DNA of 64,000 bases from Paenibacillus castaneae (GTDB lineage Bacteria; Bacillota; Bacilli; Paenibacillales; Paenibacillaceae). A program made the translations under genes and the position numbers. Location of the stretch: the NCBI RefSeq assembly GCF_002884445.1, contig NZ_KZ614144.1:1874290-1938289 (forward strand), written 5' to 3'. Below the pieces are notes generated by a model. The model worked only from the letters and a program-made list of their open reading frames with translations. It had not been told where the DNA came from and ran no database searches. Positions 1 through 9,678 of the stretch are shown here, one piece after another. Numbering within the stretch: position 1 is the first letter of the stretch; each line of letters opens with the position of its first letter.

Positions 1-2
1 AC

Positions 3-3000
3 ACGCTGAAAAACAACCCGAACATCAGTCTTCAAAACCATACAAAGACGCATGATCAAGCCGTATGGACGGCTAGCATCACCAAAGCGACCGCGGCCGC
101 GGAAATCCAATCCGCTAATACGTTCTTGAAAGGAATTACCGGCAAAGATCCGATCCTTCTTGCCTATCCTTACGGCAACTACAACGCGGACGTAAAAGCA
201 GCCGCGACGGAGAACGGAATTATTGTCGGTTTCAAAGCCTGGAGCGGCGATGACGACGCCTTGGCGATGGGACGTATTCTCATTAAGAAAGACGATACTT
301 TAAATACTTTCGCAGCCGCGATCGGCGGACCTACGCCTCCGACACCGGAAGCGATCGGGAACGTCGTCGTTTCGAACGACTTCGAGAACGGCACGCAAGG
401 ATGGTTTAAGCGCGGTACCGAGACGGTAACGGCTTCGACCAATGCCGCTCACAGCGGAACCCGCAGTCTCTTGGTGCAAGGAAGAACGGACAACTGGAAC
501 GGCCCGGGCTTTAACCTCGCCGCCACCGGCAAATTGAACAAGGAATCAGTTTACGAGTTTTCCGCATGGGTTAAACTCAAAGAGGGAACGACCGGCTCCG
601 AGACAATCCAATTCGGCGCTCAACAGACTGGGGCAGCCGACGAGTACCTGAATCCAGGCTCCGCGGCAACGGTAACAGCCGACGCTTGGGTACAAGTCAA
701 AGGCGAGTATACATACGACATGAACGCCAATGCCCTGCAAGTCTATTTACAGAGCAGCAGCAGTAAAACCGCTAGCTTCTACGTCGACGATTTCCAAGTG
801 AAAGTCGTCAAACCGGCCGTTCTTGTCGAGAAGTTCGAAAACGGCAAAAATGGATGGACCGGCAACGGCGCTACGGCGACCGCAACGAATGCCGTCTACC
901 ACTCCGGCTCAAACGCGCTTCTCGTGACGGGACGCACCCAAAATTACCACGGCCCGAGCCTAGTGTTGACGGATACGCTTGAAAAAGGCGCGGAATACGA
1001 AATTTCCGCCTACGCCAAGCTGGATACCGGAGCAGCTTCGACGCAGCTAAAAGCTTCGATTGAGCAATCCGGAATAACCGGCAACGACCAGTTTAAGCAA
1101 GTGATCGGGTTGACGGCGGTCACGAGCGGCGCTTGGGTGAAACTGAGCGGTACTTACACATATAACGCCGCCGCTACGGGGATTAAACTCTACTTCGAGT
1201 CAGAAGACGCCGGCAAAAGTACAAGCTTCGCGATCGACGACGTCGTCATCCGCCAGACAAGCGCAGCTCCTCCTCCAGGATTCTTCGTCCTGTCCCAAAG
1301 CTTTGAGGATGGTCAGCTCGGTGGTTGGGTGGATCTGGGATGGAACGGCACCGGTACTGCGATAGTATCGTCCGACTTCGCATCTGATGGAACGAAATCC
1401 CTTCTATATAAGGACCGTTCGGAAAGAAAGAGCGCCGTATCGCTCAATTTGACCAGCAAGTTGGTATCCGGTCATAAATACGATATCTCGTTCAAACTTC
1501 GGTCCGCTCAAGGCACCGATAACTACCATTTAGGTGCGATAGTCAAATCCGGCGGTACAGAAAGCTACCCATGGATTATCGGCAACCAAGCCGTTACGGA
1601 CTCCGCTTGGAAGACGTTCGAACTGAAAGGCTACGAAGTACCAGCCAACACGACCGAATTCCTAGTGTGGATCGAGGCTAACATCTACGGCCCAGACGAA
1701 ACCGCCACGGCGAAAGCCGACTTCTATATGGACGAATTCGTAATCAAAGACGTTACGCCTGGCGCCGAGCCTTCAAGAACTCCAGCGGTGCCATTCACTA
1801 CCATTACGTTCGAGGATCAATCGAAGGGCGGCTTTGTCGGCCGCGCGGGAACGGAAACGTTGACCGTTACGAATGAAGACAATCATACCGACAACGGTGC
1901 TTATGCGTTGAAAGTAGAAGGCCGTACAGACTCTTGGCACGGTCCGACGATTCGCGTCGAGCAGAACGTAGACAAAGGCAGCGAGTACAAAGTAACGGCA
2001 TGGGTCAAGCTGATCTCGCCGACCAGCTCGCAGCTTCAGTTGTCCACGCAAGTCGGCAACGGCAGCACCGCCAGCTACAATACCATTCAAGGAAAAACCG
2101 TCAGAGCTACCGACGGATGGGTGAAGCTTGAAGGCACCTATCGTTACTCCAGCGTAGGCGACGAATTTTTGACTATCTACGTCGAGAGCTCCAGCAATAA
2201 GACTGCTTCTTTCTACATCGACGATATCAGCTTTGTAAACACAGGCTCGATCCCTATCTCCGTACAAAAAGACCTGACGCCAATTAAGACACAGTACCAA
2301 GACGATTTCTTGATCGGCAATGCGGTATCCGCAGCGGATTTCGATGGCACTCGCCTGGAGCTTCTCAAATTGCATCATAATGTCGTAACGGCGGAAAACG
2401 CCATGAAACCGGATGCAACACAGGCGGTGAAAGGTACTTTCACTTATGCGGATTCGCTTGTCGATAAAGCGATCGCCGCAGGGATGAAAGTGCACGGCCA
2501 TGTGCTCGTATGGCATGAACAGACGCCAGCGTGGATGTATACCTCGAACGGTTCGCCTTTGAGCCGCGACGAGGCGCTCGTCAATATGAGAACGCACATC
2601 CAAACGGTTTTGACGCACTACGGTGAGAAATACGGCAACAATTTCGTTTCTTGGGACGTCGTCAACGAAGCGATGAACGACAATCCTGCTAATCCGACGA
2701 ATTGGAGTGCTGCCCTGCGCACCTCTCCTTGGAAAACGGCGATCGGTAACGATTACGTGGAGCAAGCGTTCTTGGCGGCAAGAGAAGTGCTGGACGCGCA
2801 TCCGTCCTGGGATATCAAGCTCTATTACAACGATTTTAACGATGATAACCAGAACAAATCTACGGCCATTTACAGTATGGTCAAAGATCTCAATGACAAG
2901 TACGCGCTTACGCATCCGGGCAAGAAGCTGATCGACGGCGTTGGCATGCAGGCGCACTACAACATCAACACGAAGCCGGACAACGTTAAGGCGTCGTTGG

Positions 3001-5087
3001 AACGGTTTATCTCCTTGGGCGTTGAAGTCAGCATTACCGAGCTGGATATAACGGCCGGAAGCAGCGGCACGATCACCGACAAGGAAGCAATCGCGCAAGG
3101 CTACTTGTATGCGCAGCTATTCCAAATTTACAAAGAGCACGCCGCGAATATCGCCAGAGTCACCTTCTGGGGTCTGAACGACGCGACGAGCTGGAGAAAA
3201 GAAAACCCGCCGTTGCTCTTCGATAAAAACCTGCAAGCGAAGCAAGCCTATTACGGCGTTATCGATCCGAGCAAGTTCATAGCGGAGCACCCTCCGGTTT
3301 CGGTAACGGCTAGCCAAACGTCCGCTAAATACGGTACGCCAGTCATAGATGGAGACATTGACGCGATCTGGAGCGATGCGCCTGAAGTTTCGATCCAGAA
3401 GTTCCAAACGGCTTGGCAAGGTGCACGCGGCGTAGCCAGAGCGCTTTGGGATGATCACAACTTGTATGTGTTAATCCAAGTAACTGATAATGCGGAACTG
3501 GATAGTACTAGCCCGAACGCGTATGAACAAGATTCCGTCGAAGTGTTCGTAGACGAGAATAATGGAAAGACAACTTCCTATCAATCGGATGATGGACAAT
3601 ACAGAGTAAACTATAAGAACCAGGCATCTTTCAATCCGTCAAGCAAAGCAGCCGGTTTCGAGTCAGCCACCTCTCTTTCCGGAACGAACTACACGGTAGA
3701 AATGAAAATACCGTTAACATCGATCACGCCGGAAAACAACATGAAGCTAGGCTTTGACGTGCAAATCAACGACGGTAAAAACGGTGCTCGTCAGAGCGTT
3801 GCCGCATGGAACGATTTGACCGGCCAAGGTTATCAGGACACGTCCGTTTTTGGAGTGCTTACGCTTTCCGGTAAGAATCCTCAGACCGGTACAGGCACGC
3901 CTCCTCCGGTGACTGAACAACCGGCTGTGAACGGCCAGATCACACCAAAAGTTACCGTGAATAACGGTAAGGCATCGTCCAACATCTCTGCCGGCAATCT
4001 ACAGAAAGCGTTCGATCAAGCTGTAACTAACGCTGCAGGCAAGAAAAAAGTTACGATCGACATTCCTGCAACAGCAGGCGCAAATTCATACGACGTGCAA
4101 TTGCCGCTTCAAAGCCTGAAAGATTCCGGATCGACAGTACTTGTGATCAAGACGGAGAACGGCACGGTCGAGCTTCCTGGCAACATGCTGGCAGGCACGA
4201 ACGTCGGCAGCTCCGAGTCCGTATCGGTTCGCTTGGGCAAGGTCTCGACAGAAGGACTCAGCAATGATGTCCGCCAGCAAATCGGTAACCATCCGGTCAT
4301 TAGCCTCGAATTTTTGGCAGGCGACTCAGTTGTCGCTTGGAACAACCCGAACGCGCCTGTAACGGTATCCGTACCTTACACGCCGACGGCTGAAGAGCTA
4401 AGAAATCCGGATCACATCATTATCTGGTACATCGACGGCAGCGGCAAAGCTACACCTGTGCCGAATGCCCGCTACGATGCAGCAAGCGGTATGGTCAAAT
4501 TCTCGACGACTCACTTCAGTAACTATGCAGTTGCGTTCGTAGTGAAATCGTTCGGAGATCTTCAGTCCGTACCATGGGCGAAGAAAGCGATCGAAGCGAT
4601 GGCATCTCGCGGCATCATTAACGGCACGAGCGAGAACGCGTACGATCCGAACGCCTCCATCAAGAGAGCGGACTTCCTGTCGCTGCTCGTTCGCGCATTG
4701 GAGCTTAAAGGTAACAATGCTTCCGTAACGATGTTCTCCGACGTGGATTCCTCCGCATACTACTATGATGCGGTCAAGATCGCTGTGCAGCTCGGCATCA
4801 TTCAAGGCACGGGCAACAATCTGTTCGATCCGAACAGCAAGATCTCGCGTCAAGACATGATGGTCATCGCGGCTCGCGCGGCGAAAGCCGCAGGCAAAGC
4901 GTTGCCGACAGGCGGCACTTTGGATGCGTTCAGCGACGAGGCTTCGGTAGCTTCTTACGCGAAAGACAGCGTTGCAGCACTGGTCAATGCGGGTATCGTG
5001 CAAGGATCGAACGGCAAATTGGCGCCGAACAGCTTTCTCACTCGCGCCGAAGCGGCAGTTATCCTGCAACGGATTTGGAGTAAATAA
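3..5087 (+). CDS. S-layer-anchored multimodular xylanase (CE4-like / 4x CBM22 / GH10 / CBM9 / 3x SLH), 5' end outside window
   Basis: The reading frame is open to the left edge, so the N-terminus is missing. The first internal start is a TTG at 126, but the frame before it already encodes an HTKTH motif and then AYPYGNYN, the zinc-site and PYG motifs of NodB/CE4 polysaccharide deacetylases. Numbering from codon 126: four CBM22/CBM4_9-like modules (about 80-225, 233-385, 390-545, 555-715) share the phrase GRTDNWxGP. A GH10 xylanase domain (about 720-1055) has acid/base E848 in WDVVNEA and nucleophile E972 in SITELDIT. A CBM9 module (about 1065-1255) follows, then a beta-rich linker domain and three SLH repeats (about 1470-1653) for cell-wall anchoring. 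The product is an extracellular, surface-bound endo-1,4-beta-xylanase, possibly with acetyl-xylan esterase activity from the deacetylase part. GH10 and SLH assignments are firm; CE4 is seen only at its end. Confidence 0.95.
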   Translation, partial: TLKNNPNISLQNHTKTHDQAVWTASITKATAAAEIQSANTFLKGITGKDPILLAYPYGNYNADVKAAATENGIIVGFKAWSGDDDALAMGRILIKKDDTLNTFAAAIGGPTPPTPEAIGNVVVSNDFENGTQGWFKRGTETVTASTNAAHSGTRSLLVQGRTDNWNGPGFNLAATGKLNKESVYEFSAWVKLKEGTTGSETIQFGAQQTGAADEYLNPGSAATVTADAWVQVKGEYTYDMNANALQVYLQSSSSKTASFYVDDFQVKVVKPAVLVEKFENGKNGWTGNGATATATNAVYHSGSNALLVTGRTQNYHGPSLVLTDTLEKGAEYEISAYAKLDTGAASTQLKASIEQSGITGNDQFKQVIGLTAVTSGAWVKLSGTYTYNAAATGIKLYFESEDAGKSTSFAIDDVVIRQTSAAPPPGFFVLSQSFEDGQLGGWVDLGWNGTGTAIVSSDFASDGTKSLLYKDRSERKSAVSLNLTSKLVSGHKYDISFKLRSAQGTDNYHLGAIVKSGGTESYPWIIGNQAVTDSAWKTFELKGYEVPANTTEFLVWIEANIYGPDETATAKADFYMDEFVIKDVTPGAEPSRTPAVPFTTITFEDQSKGGFVGRAGTETLTVTNEDNHTDNGAYALKVEGRTDSWHGPTIRVEQNVDKGSEYKVTAWVKLISPTSSQLQLSTQVGNGSTASYNTIQGKTVRATDGWVKLEGTYRYSSVGDEFLTIYVESSSNKTASFYIDDISFVNTGSIPISVQKDLTPIKTQYQDDFLIGNAVSAADFDGTRLELLKLHHNVVTAENAMKPDATQAVKGTFTYADSLVDKAIAAGMKVHGHVLVWHEQTPAWMYTSNGSPLSRDEALVNMRTHIQTVLTHYGEKYGNNFVSWDVVNEAMNDNPANPTNWSAALRTSPWKTAIGNDYVEQAFLAAREVLDAHPSWDIKLYYNDFNDDNQNKSTAIYSMVKDLNDKYALTHPGKKLIDGVGMQAHYNINTKPDNVKASLERFISLGVEVSITELDITAGSSGTITDKEAIAQGYLYAQLFQIYKEHAANIARVTFWGLNDATSWRKENPPLLFDKNLQAKQAYYGVIDPSKFIAEHPPVSVTASQTSAKYGTPVIDGDIDAIWSDAPEVSIQKFQTAWQGARGVARALWDDHNLYVLIQVTDNAELDSTSPNAYEQDSVEVFVDENNGKTTSYQSDDGQYRVNYKNQASFNPSSKAAGFESATSLSGTNYTVEMKIPLTSITPENNMKLGFDVQINDGKNGARQSVAAWNDLTGQGYQDTSVFGVLTLSGKNPQTGTGTPPPVTEQPAVNGQITPKVTVNNGKASSNISAGNLQKAFDQAVTNAAGKKKVTIDIPATAGANSYDVQLPLQSLKDSGSTVLVIKTENGTVELPGNMLAGTNVGSSESVSVRLGKVSTEGLSNDVRQQIGNHPVISLEFLAGDSVVAWNNPNAPVTVSVPYTPTAEELRNPDHIIIWYIDGSGKATPVPNARYDAASGMVKFSTTHFSNYAVAFVVKSFGDLQSVPWAKKAIEAMASRGIINGTSENAYDPNASIKRADFLSLLVRALELKGNNASVTMFSDVDSSAYYYDAVKIAVQLGIIQGTGNNLFDPNSKISRQDMMVIAARAAKAAGKALPTGGTLDAFSDEASVASYAKDSVAALVNAGIVQGSNGKLAPNSFLTRAEAAVILQRIWSK

Positions 5088-5134
5088 GAGTTTCAGATAG
5101 CCTAAAGAGGCTGCTCTGCTGATTGAATCTTGAT

Positions 5135-5200
5135 ATGCTCCCCATACGGTAGACAGGTGAAATAATATATAACCTGTTTGCTGTTAGGGGAGCATTTTTC
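5135..5200. repeat. IS-end-like hairpin acting as terminator of the xylanase gene
   Basis: Arms ATGCTCCCC (5135-5143) and GGGGAGCAT (5187-5195) pair perfectly. An inner ACAGGT/ACCTGT pair (5153-5158, 5172-5177) extends the stem across an imperfect section. A run of five T follows, so it can terminate transcription after the xylanase gene. The CCCC..GTAGACA layout resembles IS3-family tips, but no target duplication is visible, so the mobile origin is inference. Confidence 0.6.
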
Positions 5201-5280
5201 ATGCCCGAAAATAAACTTAGTGCCTCAGAGAAATTAAACTCGTTAACCAAACTAGGGCAATTCTTGAAGGAATAACACCA

Positions 5281-5571
5281 ATGCCGATCTCGACACGGAG
5301 CAGAAGCACAACCATCGCGGTTATCGCAACCACTGCCAAACTAGACAAAGCCGAGGCAGGGAGGATAGCGACACTCGCCCATGACGGTATGGCGCGGGCG
5401 ATTTCCCCGGTGCATATTCAGGCTGACGGGAACACAGTATTCTGCATAGCGACCGGAACCGATACTAGCGGGCTTATCGGTAATGCTGCCGTGACCGCAG
5501 TCGGCACCGTAGCAGCGGTGGTGCTCGAGCAGGCCATCGTCAGGGGAGTAAAGGAAGCCCAAAAGGATTGA
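5281..5571 (+). pseudogene. C-terminal fragment of a P1-family (S58, DmpA-like) aminopeptidase
   Basis: A 96-codon frame matches only the C-terminal chain of P1-family peptidases (L-aminopeptidase/D-esterase, self-cleaving Ntn-type hydrolases). STTIAVIAT corresponds to the conserved stretch around the nucleophile that starts the beta chain. AHDGMARAISPVH and the late GNAAV segment are also typical of this end. Family members are about 330-380 aa, so roughly two thirds, including the alpha chain, are gone. The only bases between it and the xylanase gene are the hairpin at 5135-5200 and a 24-codon open stretch from 5201. No good ribosome site precedes the ATG. It is most likely a decayed remnant; translation of the short product cannot be excluded. 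Confidence 0.7.
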
Positions 5572-5648
5572 AGTAGTTTAGTGGGGAACAGAGTTAAAAA
5601 ATTAACATCAGTGTTATTTTCAACTTTATTCGATCATTGGAAACACTT

Positions 5649-5710
<62 letters not shown>

Positions 5711-5811
5711 CGCGGACGGGATGGGTGAGTAATCTTCGTTGAATTGACGACAGGAGAGCTTCGGTACTACTTGAGAAATCACTATGGACTACACATCAAT
5801 CAAAACATGGA

Positions 5812-5851
5812 AAAGCGGGAGAGCCTGCGTAAGGTTCTTCCGCTTTTTTAA
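5812..5851. terminator. Hairpin terminator between the tRNA remnant and the convergent regulator gene
   Basis: AAGCGGGAGAGCC and GGTTCTTCCGCTT form a 13-bp stem with two weak pairs, followed by six T on the + strand and an A-rich flank on the other side. It can serve transcripts from both directions. Confidence 0.7.
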
Positions 5852-5887
5852 AGCTTATTCATTCCACATCTCTGCGTTCTTAGTTTA

Positions 5888-6610
5888 TCAGGCTTTCACT
5901 TTCTTCAGAAGCCTACGATCCTCTTTCACCATCTCTAGCATATAACCAACGCCCCATATTGTTTTGATGGAGAAAATATGGCTGTACTCGCCCAATTTTC
6001 TTCTAATTCGATTTAAGTGCGTATCGATCATTCGGTCATCCCCGTATTCTTCGTAATTCCAGACGATACGAAGCAGTTCAAGTCGGCTGACGATTTGGGC
6101 TTGTTTGGACAGCAGCATCCACAATATTGCAAATTCCTTACGTGTGAAATTAACTTCATCCCCCTCCACAAACACCTTATGAGTATATTGGTTAATCGTT
6201 ATGGGTCCTGAGGAAAGGATTGAACTGTCCTGCGTTTCCTTAATCGGTACTGTTCCTAAGCGTCGCAGCCATGCTTCCGCCTTATAAGCAATTTCATTGG
6301 CCTCGACATGGGCAGGGAACACATCATCTGCACCCGCTTCGAAATAATCGAGTCTTTCTTCTGTCGTCCCTGGTGTAATCATTAAAATGACTGCTCGCGA
6401 AGAAGCTCTGATCTGTTCGAACAATCCGGATCCCATCAGCTTAGGGATCGTACTGCTCGCAATGATAATATCCGGGTTGAACCGGAGCGTCTTAACGAGC
6501 GCTTCGATGCCGTCCGTGCAGCGTTCGACCGTGACGAGTTTTCGAAAATAAGATTCCAAATCGGAACCTCTCTCTTGTTGTTCATCCGCGATAAGCAGCT
6601 TTCTATTCAT
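5888..6610 (-). CDS. OmpR/PhoB-type response regulator with degenerate receiver
   Basis: 240 aa. An N-terminal receiver-like domain (about 1-120) is followed by a C-terminal winged helix (about 140-230; NFTRKEFAILWMLL, DTHLNRIRRKLG, IKTIWGVGYML). The winged helix is a convincing OmpR-type DNA-binding domain. The receiver keeps the acidic pair D9/E10, but the phospho-acceptor position has Ser52 (IIIASSTIP where LLDIMLP is usual), and the conserved lysine is lost (ITPGT instead of LTAKG). It therefore probably acts independently of phosphorylation. No histidine kinase lies beside it. It sits downstream of, and in the same direction as, the opp operon, separated by about 130 bp holding a cre-like box. 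Target genes are unknown. Confidence 0.85.
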   Translation of the reverse strand: MNRKLLIADEQQERGSDLESYFRKLVTVERCTDGIEALVKTLRFNPDIIIASSTIPKLMGSGLFEQIRASSRAVILMITPGTTEERLDYFEAGADDVFPAHVEANEIAYKAEAWLRRLGTVPIKETQDSSILSSGPITINQYTHKVFVEGDEVNFTRKEFAILWMLLSKQAQIVSRLELLRIVWNYEEYGDDRMIDTHLNRIRRKLGEYSHIFSIKTIWGVGYMLEMVKEDRRLLKKVKA

Positions 6611-6642
6611 CGACTACCCACCCTAAAGAGTAATGAAACGAT

Positions 6643-6658
6643 TGTGAAAGCGTTTTAA
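6643..6658 (-). promoter_or_regulatory. cre-like box upstream of the regulator gene
   Basis: TGTGAAAGCGTTTTAA matches the CcpA operator core TGAAANCG with one mismatch in the distal half (TGWAANCGNTNWCA). It lies in the 129-bp gap between oppF and the regulator. CcpA control is inferred from motif and position only. Confidence 0.4.
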
Positions 6659-6739
6659 TACAATAGATATTCGAGATTGACTGGTTAATTCCTCCTAGTA
6701 CAGAGGGACTAAACTGAATTTTTATTTCAATAAAATTAT

Positions 6740-7723
6740 CTATTCATCCAGCGGAAAATGGCAGGCTACATGGTGGCCGTCCGCTTCTTCCTGAAGTGCG
6801 GGTTCTACCTCTTTACATAATTGCTGCACGAATGGGCAGCGCGTATGGAACCGGCATCCTGTTGGCGGATTAATCGGACTCGGCACATCCCCTTGGATAA
6901 TGATCTTTTCCTGATCGCGCAGCCGTGGATTGGCGACAGGGTTAGCCGAAATGAGCGCTTTCGTATAGGGATGCTTCGGATGATCGAACAGATCATCCGT
7001 GTTAGCGAGCTCCACCAACTTGCCCAGATACATAACGCCAACTCGATTGCTGATATGCCGCACCACATTTAAGCCATGGGATACGAATAAATAAGTAAGG
7101 CCTAGGCGCTGCTGCAATTCTTCGAGTAAATTGATAACTTGAGATTGAATCGATACATCGAGCGCCGATACGGGCTCGTCTAGCACGAGCAGCTTTGGAT
7201 TAAGGGCAAGCGCTCTTGCTATGCCGACGCGTTGTCGTTGACCGCCGCTAAATTCATGCGGATATCTTCGAATATGATAAGGACTAAGCCCAACCATTTC
7301 CAATAACTGTTGAACTCTTTCCTCGCGTTCCTGTTTATTGCCCATTCCGTGGATTTTCAACACTCTTTCAATCGTTTCACCGATGCTTAGCCGCGGATTC
7401 AACGAGGAGAAAGGGTCTTGAAAAATAAACTGCATATCTCTGCGCAGGCTGGACATTTCTTTGTCCTTCAGTTTAAAAATATTTCTACCCTCAAAGTCAA
7501 TATGTCCTTCCGTTGGGTCGAGCAGCCGAACCATCGTTTTCCCGAGGGTCGACTTGCCGCAGCCGCTTTCTCCTACAAGACCGAGCGTTTCTCCTTTATA
7601 AATATCGAAGGAAATATCGTCTACCGCTTTCACTTGGGCATTCACTGCCCCGAACAGTCCGCCGCGCATCGGAAAATATTTTTTCACTCGATTTACTTTC
7701 AAAAGCGTTTCCCGGCTCGCCAT
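6740..7723 (-). CDS. oppF: Oligopeptide ABC transporter ATP-binding protein OppF
   Basis: 327 aa, the usual size. Walker A GESGCGKS, signature FSGGQRQRVGIARAL, Walker B LLVLDEP, and the C-terminal oligo_HPY segment ending in GCRFHTRCP, which marks the peptide/nickel (OppD/F, DppD/F) ATPases and often carries a 4Fe-4S-like Cys set. It energises uptake of oligopeptides (or, in some lineages, oligosaccharides) with OppD. The start was set at ATG 7723, because GGGAGGAG lies eight bases before it; the frame can be read back to 7759, but that would overlap oppD. Last gene of the SLH-oppABCDF operon. The substrate cannot be read from the ATPase. Confidence 0.93.
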   Translation of the reverse strand: MASRETLLKVNRVKKYFPMRGGLFGAVNAQVKAVDDISFDIYKGETLGLVGESGCGKSTLGKTMVRLLDPTEGHIDFEGRNIFKLKDKEMSSLRRDMQFIFQDPFSSLNPRLSIGETIERVLKIHGMGNKQEREERVQQLLEMVGLSPYHIRRYPHEFSGGQRQRVGIARALALNPKLLVLDEPVSALDVSIQSQVINLLEELQQRLGLTYLFVSHGLNVVRHISNRVGVMYLGKLVELANTDDLFDHPKHPYTKALISANPVANPRLRDQEKIIIQGDVPSPINPPTGCRFHTRCPFVQQLCKEVEPALQEEADGHHVACHFPLDE

Positions 7724-7725
7724 AA

Positions 7726-8730
7726 CTATTGCTCCTCCCATCGATCCGTATACTTCCAACAGCGAACGAGCTCTTCATCATTGGTGTTGATCACTTGCGG
7801 CACGTCGCTTCGGCACAGATCGACCGCATATTTACACCTCGGAGCAAATCGGCATCCGGGGGGCAGGTGGAGCGGATTCGGTACAACGCCATCAATGGCG
7901 AACAGTTGTCCTGTGCGCTGCTCATACCCTGGCATAGATTTGAGCAATCCTTCCGTATAGGGATGCTTAGGGCTCTCAAATATCGTAAATATATCACCCT
8001 GCTCAACAACTTGACCTGCATACATCACGATGACACGATCGGCCATTTCCGCCACGACGCCGAGATCGTGAGTAATTAATACGATGGACATGTTTGTCGA
8101 TTTTTTTAATTGTTTCATTAATTGCAAAATTTGGCTTTGTATTGTCACGTCAAGTGCAGTAGTAGGCTCATCGGCAATAAGCAGCTCCGGCTTACAGGCA
8201 AGGGCCATCGCAATCATTATGCGCTGCCGCATGCCGCCGGATAACTCATGCGGATATTGCTTTATACGGCGCTCAGGCTCTGGGATGCCTACCAATTTCA
8301 ACAATTCGACCGCTTCGGTTAAAGCTTCCTTCTTATTCATGTTTTGATGAAGAATTAATGTCTCTGCAATTTGTTCTCCTACTCTAAAGACAGGATTAAG
8401 AGACGTCAGAGGCTCTTGGAAAATCATCGATATTTTATTTCCCCGAATATTGCGCATTTCCGCTTCTGTTTTCTGAAGCAGGCTCTCGCCCTTAAAAGTA
8501 ATATCACCATCGATGATCTTGCCTGGAGGCGATGGAATGAGCCGCATAAGCGATAGAGAAGTTACACTTTTGCCGCTTCCCGATTCGCCAACAATAGCAA
8601 GCGTCTCGCCCTCGCGAATTTCGAAATCAATGCCGTCGATCGCTGGCACAATGCCGTCTTCCGTAAAGAAGTGTGTCTTTAATTTCGATACCTGAACCAA
8701 CGTCGCCTGTTTTGTCTCCGTTGCTGTCAT
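7726..8730 (-). CDS. oppD: Oligopeptide ABC transporter ATP-binding protein OppD
   Basis: 334 aa. Walker A GESGSGKS, signature [15 protein letters not shown], Walker B LLIADEP and an oligo_HPY tail ([12 protein letters not shown]) identify the OppD/DppD branch. It pairs with OppF to form the ATPase heterodimer on the cytoplasmic face of OppBC. The ATG is preceded by AGGAGG at good spacing. Its stop lies three bases before the oppF start, so translation is likely coupled. Confidence 0.93.
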   Translation of the reverse strand: MTATETKQATLVQVSKLKTHFFTEDGIVPAIDGIDFEIREGETLAIVGESGSGKSVTSLSLMRLIPSPPGKIIDGDITFKGESLLQKTEAEMRNIRGNKISMIFQEPLTSLNPVFRVGEQIAETLILHQNMNKKEALTEAVELLKLVGIPEPERRIKQYPHELSGGMRQRIMIAMALACKPELLIADEPTTALDVTIQSQILQLMKQLKKSTNMSIVLITHDLGVVAEMADRVIVMYAGQVVEQGDIFTIFESPKHPYTEGLLKSMPGYEQRTGQLFAIDGVVPNPLHLPPGCRFAPRCKYAVDLCRSDVPQVINTNDEELVRCWKYTDRWEEQ

Positions 8731-8741
8731 GGTTATGCCTC

Positions 8742-9668
8742 CTATTTATCTTTCATTTTCGGATCGAGTGCATCGCGAAGGCCATCACCGATAAAATTCA
8801 CTGAAAGAACGGCCACCATAATGAACAGACCCGGAAATACAGCAGTCCAAGGATACATGGTCAGTGTAACGATTTCCTGCGCGCTCGACAGCATGTTGCC
8901 CCAGCTTGGCGTTGGAGGCTGGATGCCGAGGCCTAAGAAGCTAAGGGTCGCTTCATAAAGAATGTTTCCCGCCACTTCCAGTGTCGCAATAACGATGATC
9001 GGTGCAATGGCGTTAGGCAAAATATGATAGAAAATAATGCCCGGCTTTGATTCTCCTGTCGCAAGCGCGGCTGCCGCATAATCACGCTGACGCAGCGATA
9101 GAATCTCGCTTCGGACGATACGGGACATGCTCATCCATCCTAGAAGAGAAATGGCCAATATGGTCGACCACATCGTGGGCGTCATACTAGCGGCAATAAT
9201 GAGCAGCAGGAAGAAAGAAGGGATGGATTGCAAAGCGTCAACAATACGCATCATGATCGTGTCGACAATCCCGCCGAAATATCCGGAAATCGCACCGTAC
9301 GCGACACCGATTACTAAGGTAATGAGCATCGCGATGATGGCTACAGATAAAGATATTCTTGCTCCGAAAAGCGATCGAATAAACACATCTCCCCCTAGGG
9401 AGTCCGTTCCGAACGGGTGCTGGAAGCTAGGCGGCATATCCGAATTCATTAAATCAAAGTATTCAGGATCATAGTCGGAGAATAAGGGAGCTGCAAGCGC
9501 GAGAATCACATAAATGACTATAATAATTAAACCAATGACGGCAAGCTTATTTTTTCGGTACCTTCTCCAAATAGCTGCGCCGCGGCTTTCTATTTTGCCT
9601 TGCATCGACCAGTCGTTCTGGATTTGCGCTTCATTATGAGGGGGAATCGCAGGGTTGTGTAAGCTCAA
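8742..9668 (-). CDS. oppC: Oligopeptide ABC transporter permease OppC
   Basis: Inner-membrane permease of the BPD_transp_1 family with the OppC_N leader (WRRYRKNKLAVIGLIIIVIY) and about six membrane segments. The EAA loop ends with ATGESKPGIIFYHILPNAIAP. Start choice: GAGGTG lies six bases before a TTG at 9668 and overlaps the oppB stop, so this is the best-supported start. An ATG at 9686 lacks a ribosome site, and an upstream ATG at 9722 would overlap oppB by 44 bases. It forms the transmembrane channel together with OppB. Confidence 0.9.
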   Translation of the reverse strand: MSLHNPAIPPHNEAQIQNDWSMQGKIESRGAAIWRRYRKNKLAVIGLIIIVIYVILALAAPLFSDYDPEYFDLMNSDMPPSFQHPFGTDSLGGDVFIRSLFGARISLSVAIIAMLITLVIGVAYGAISGYFGGIVDTIMMRIVDALQSIPSFFLLLIIAASMTPTMWSTILAISLLGWMSMSRIVRSEILSLRQRDYAAAALATGESKPGIIFYHILPNAIAPIIVIATLEVAGNILYEATLSFLGLGIQPPTPSWGNMLSSAQEIVTLTMYPWTAVFPGLFIMVAVLSVNFIGDGLRDALDPKMKDK

Positions 9669-9678
9669 AAGTTTCACC

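Noticed and set aside
1773-3098. Long minus-strand open frame (441 codons) within the xylanase gene
   Set aside because: It is opposite strongly supported GH10 and CBM modules and has the composition of an antisense shadow; no known domain and no ribosome site.
5201-5275. 24-codon ORF directly behind the hairpin at 5135-5200
   Set aside because: Could be the start of a lost transposase, but the sequence matches nothing I know and lacks a ribosome site.
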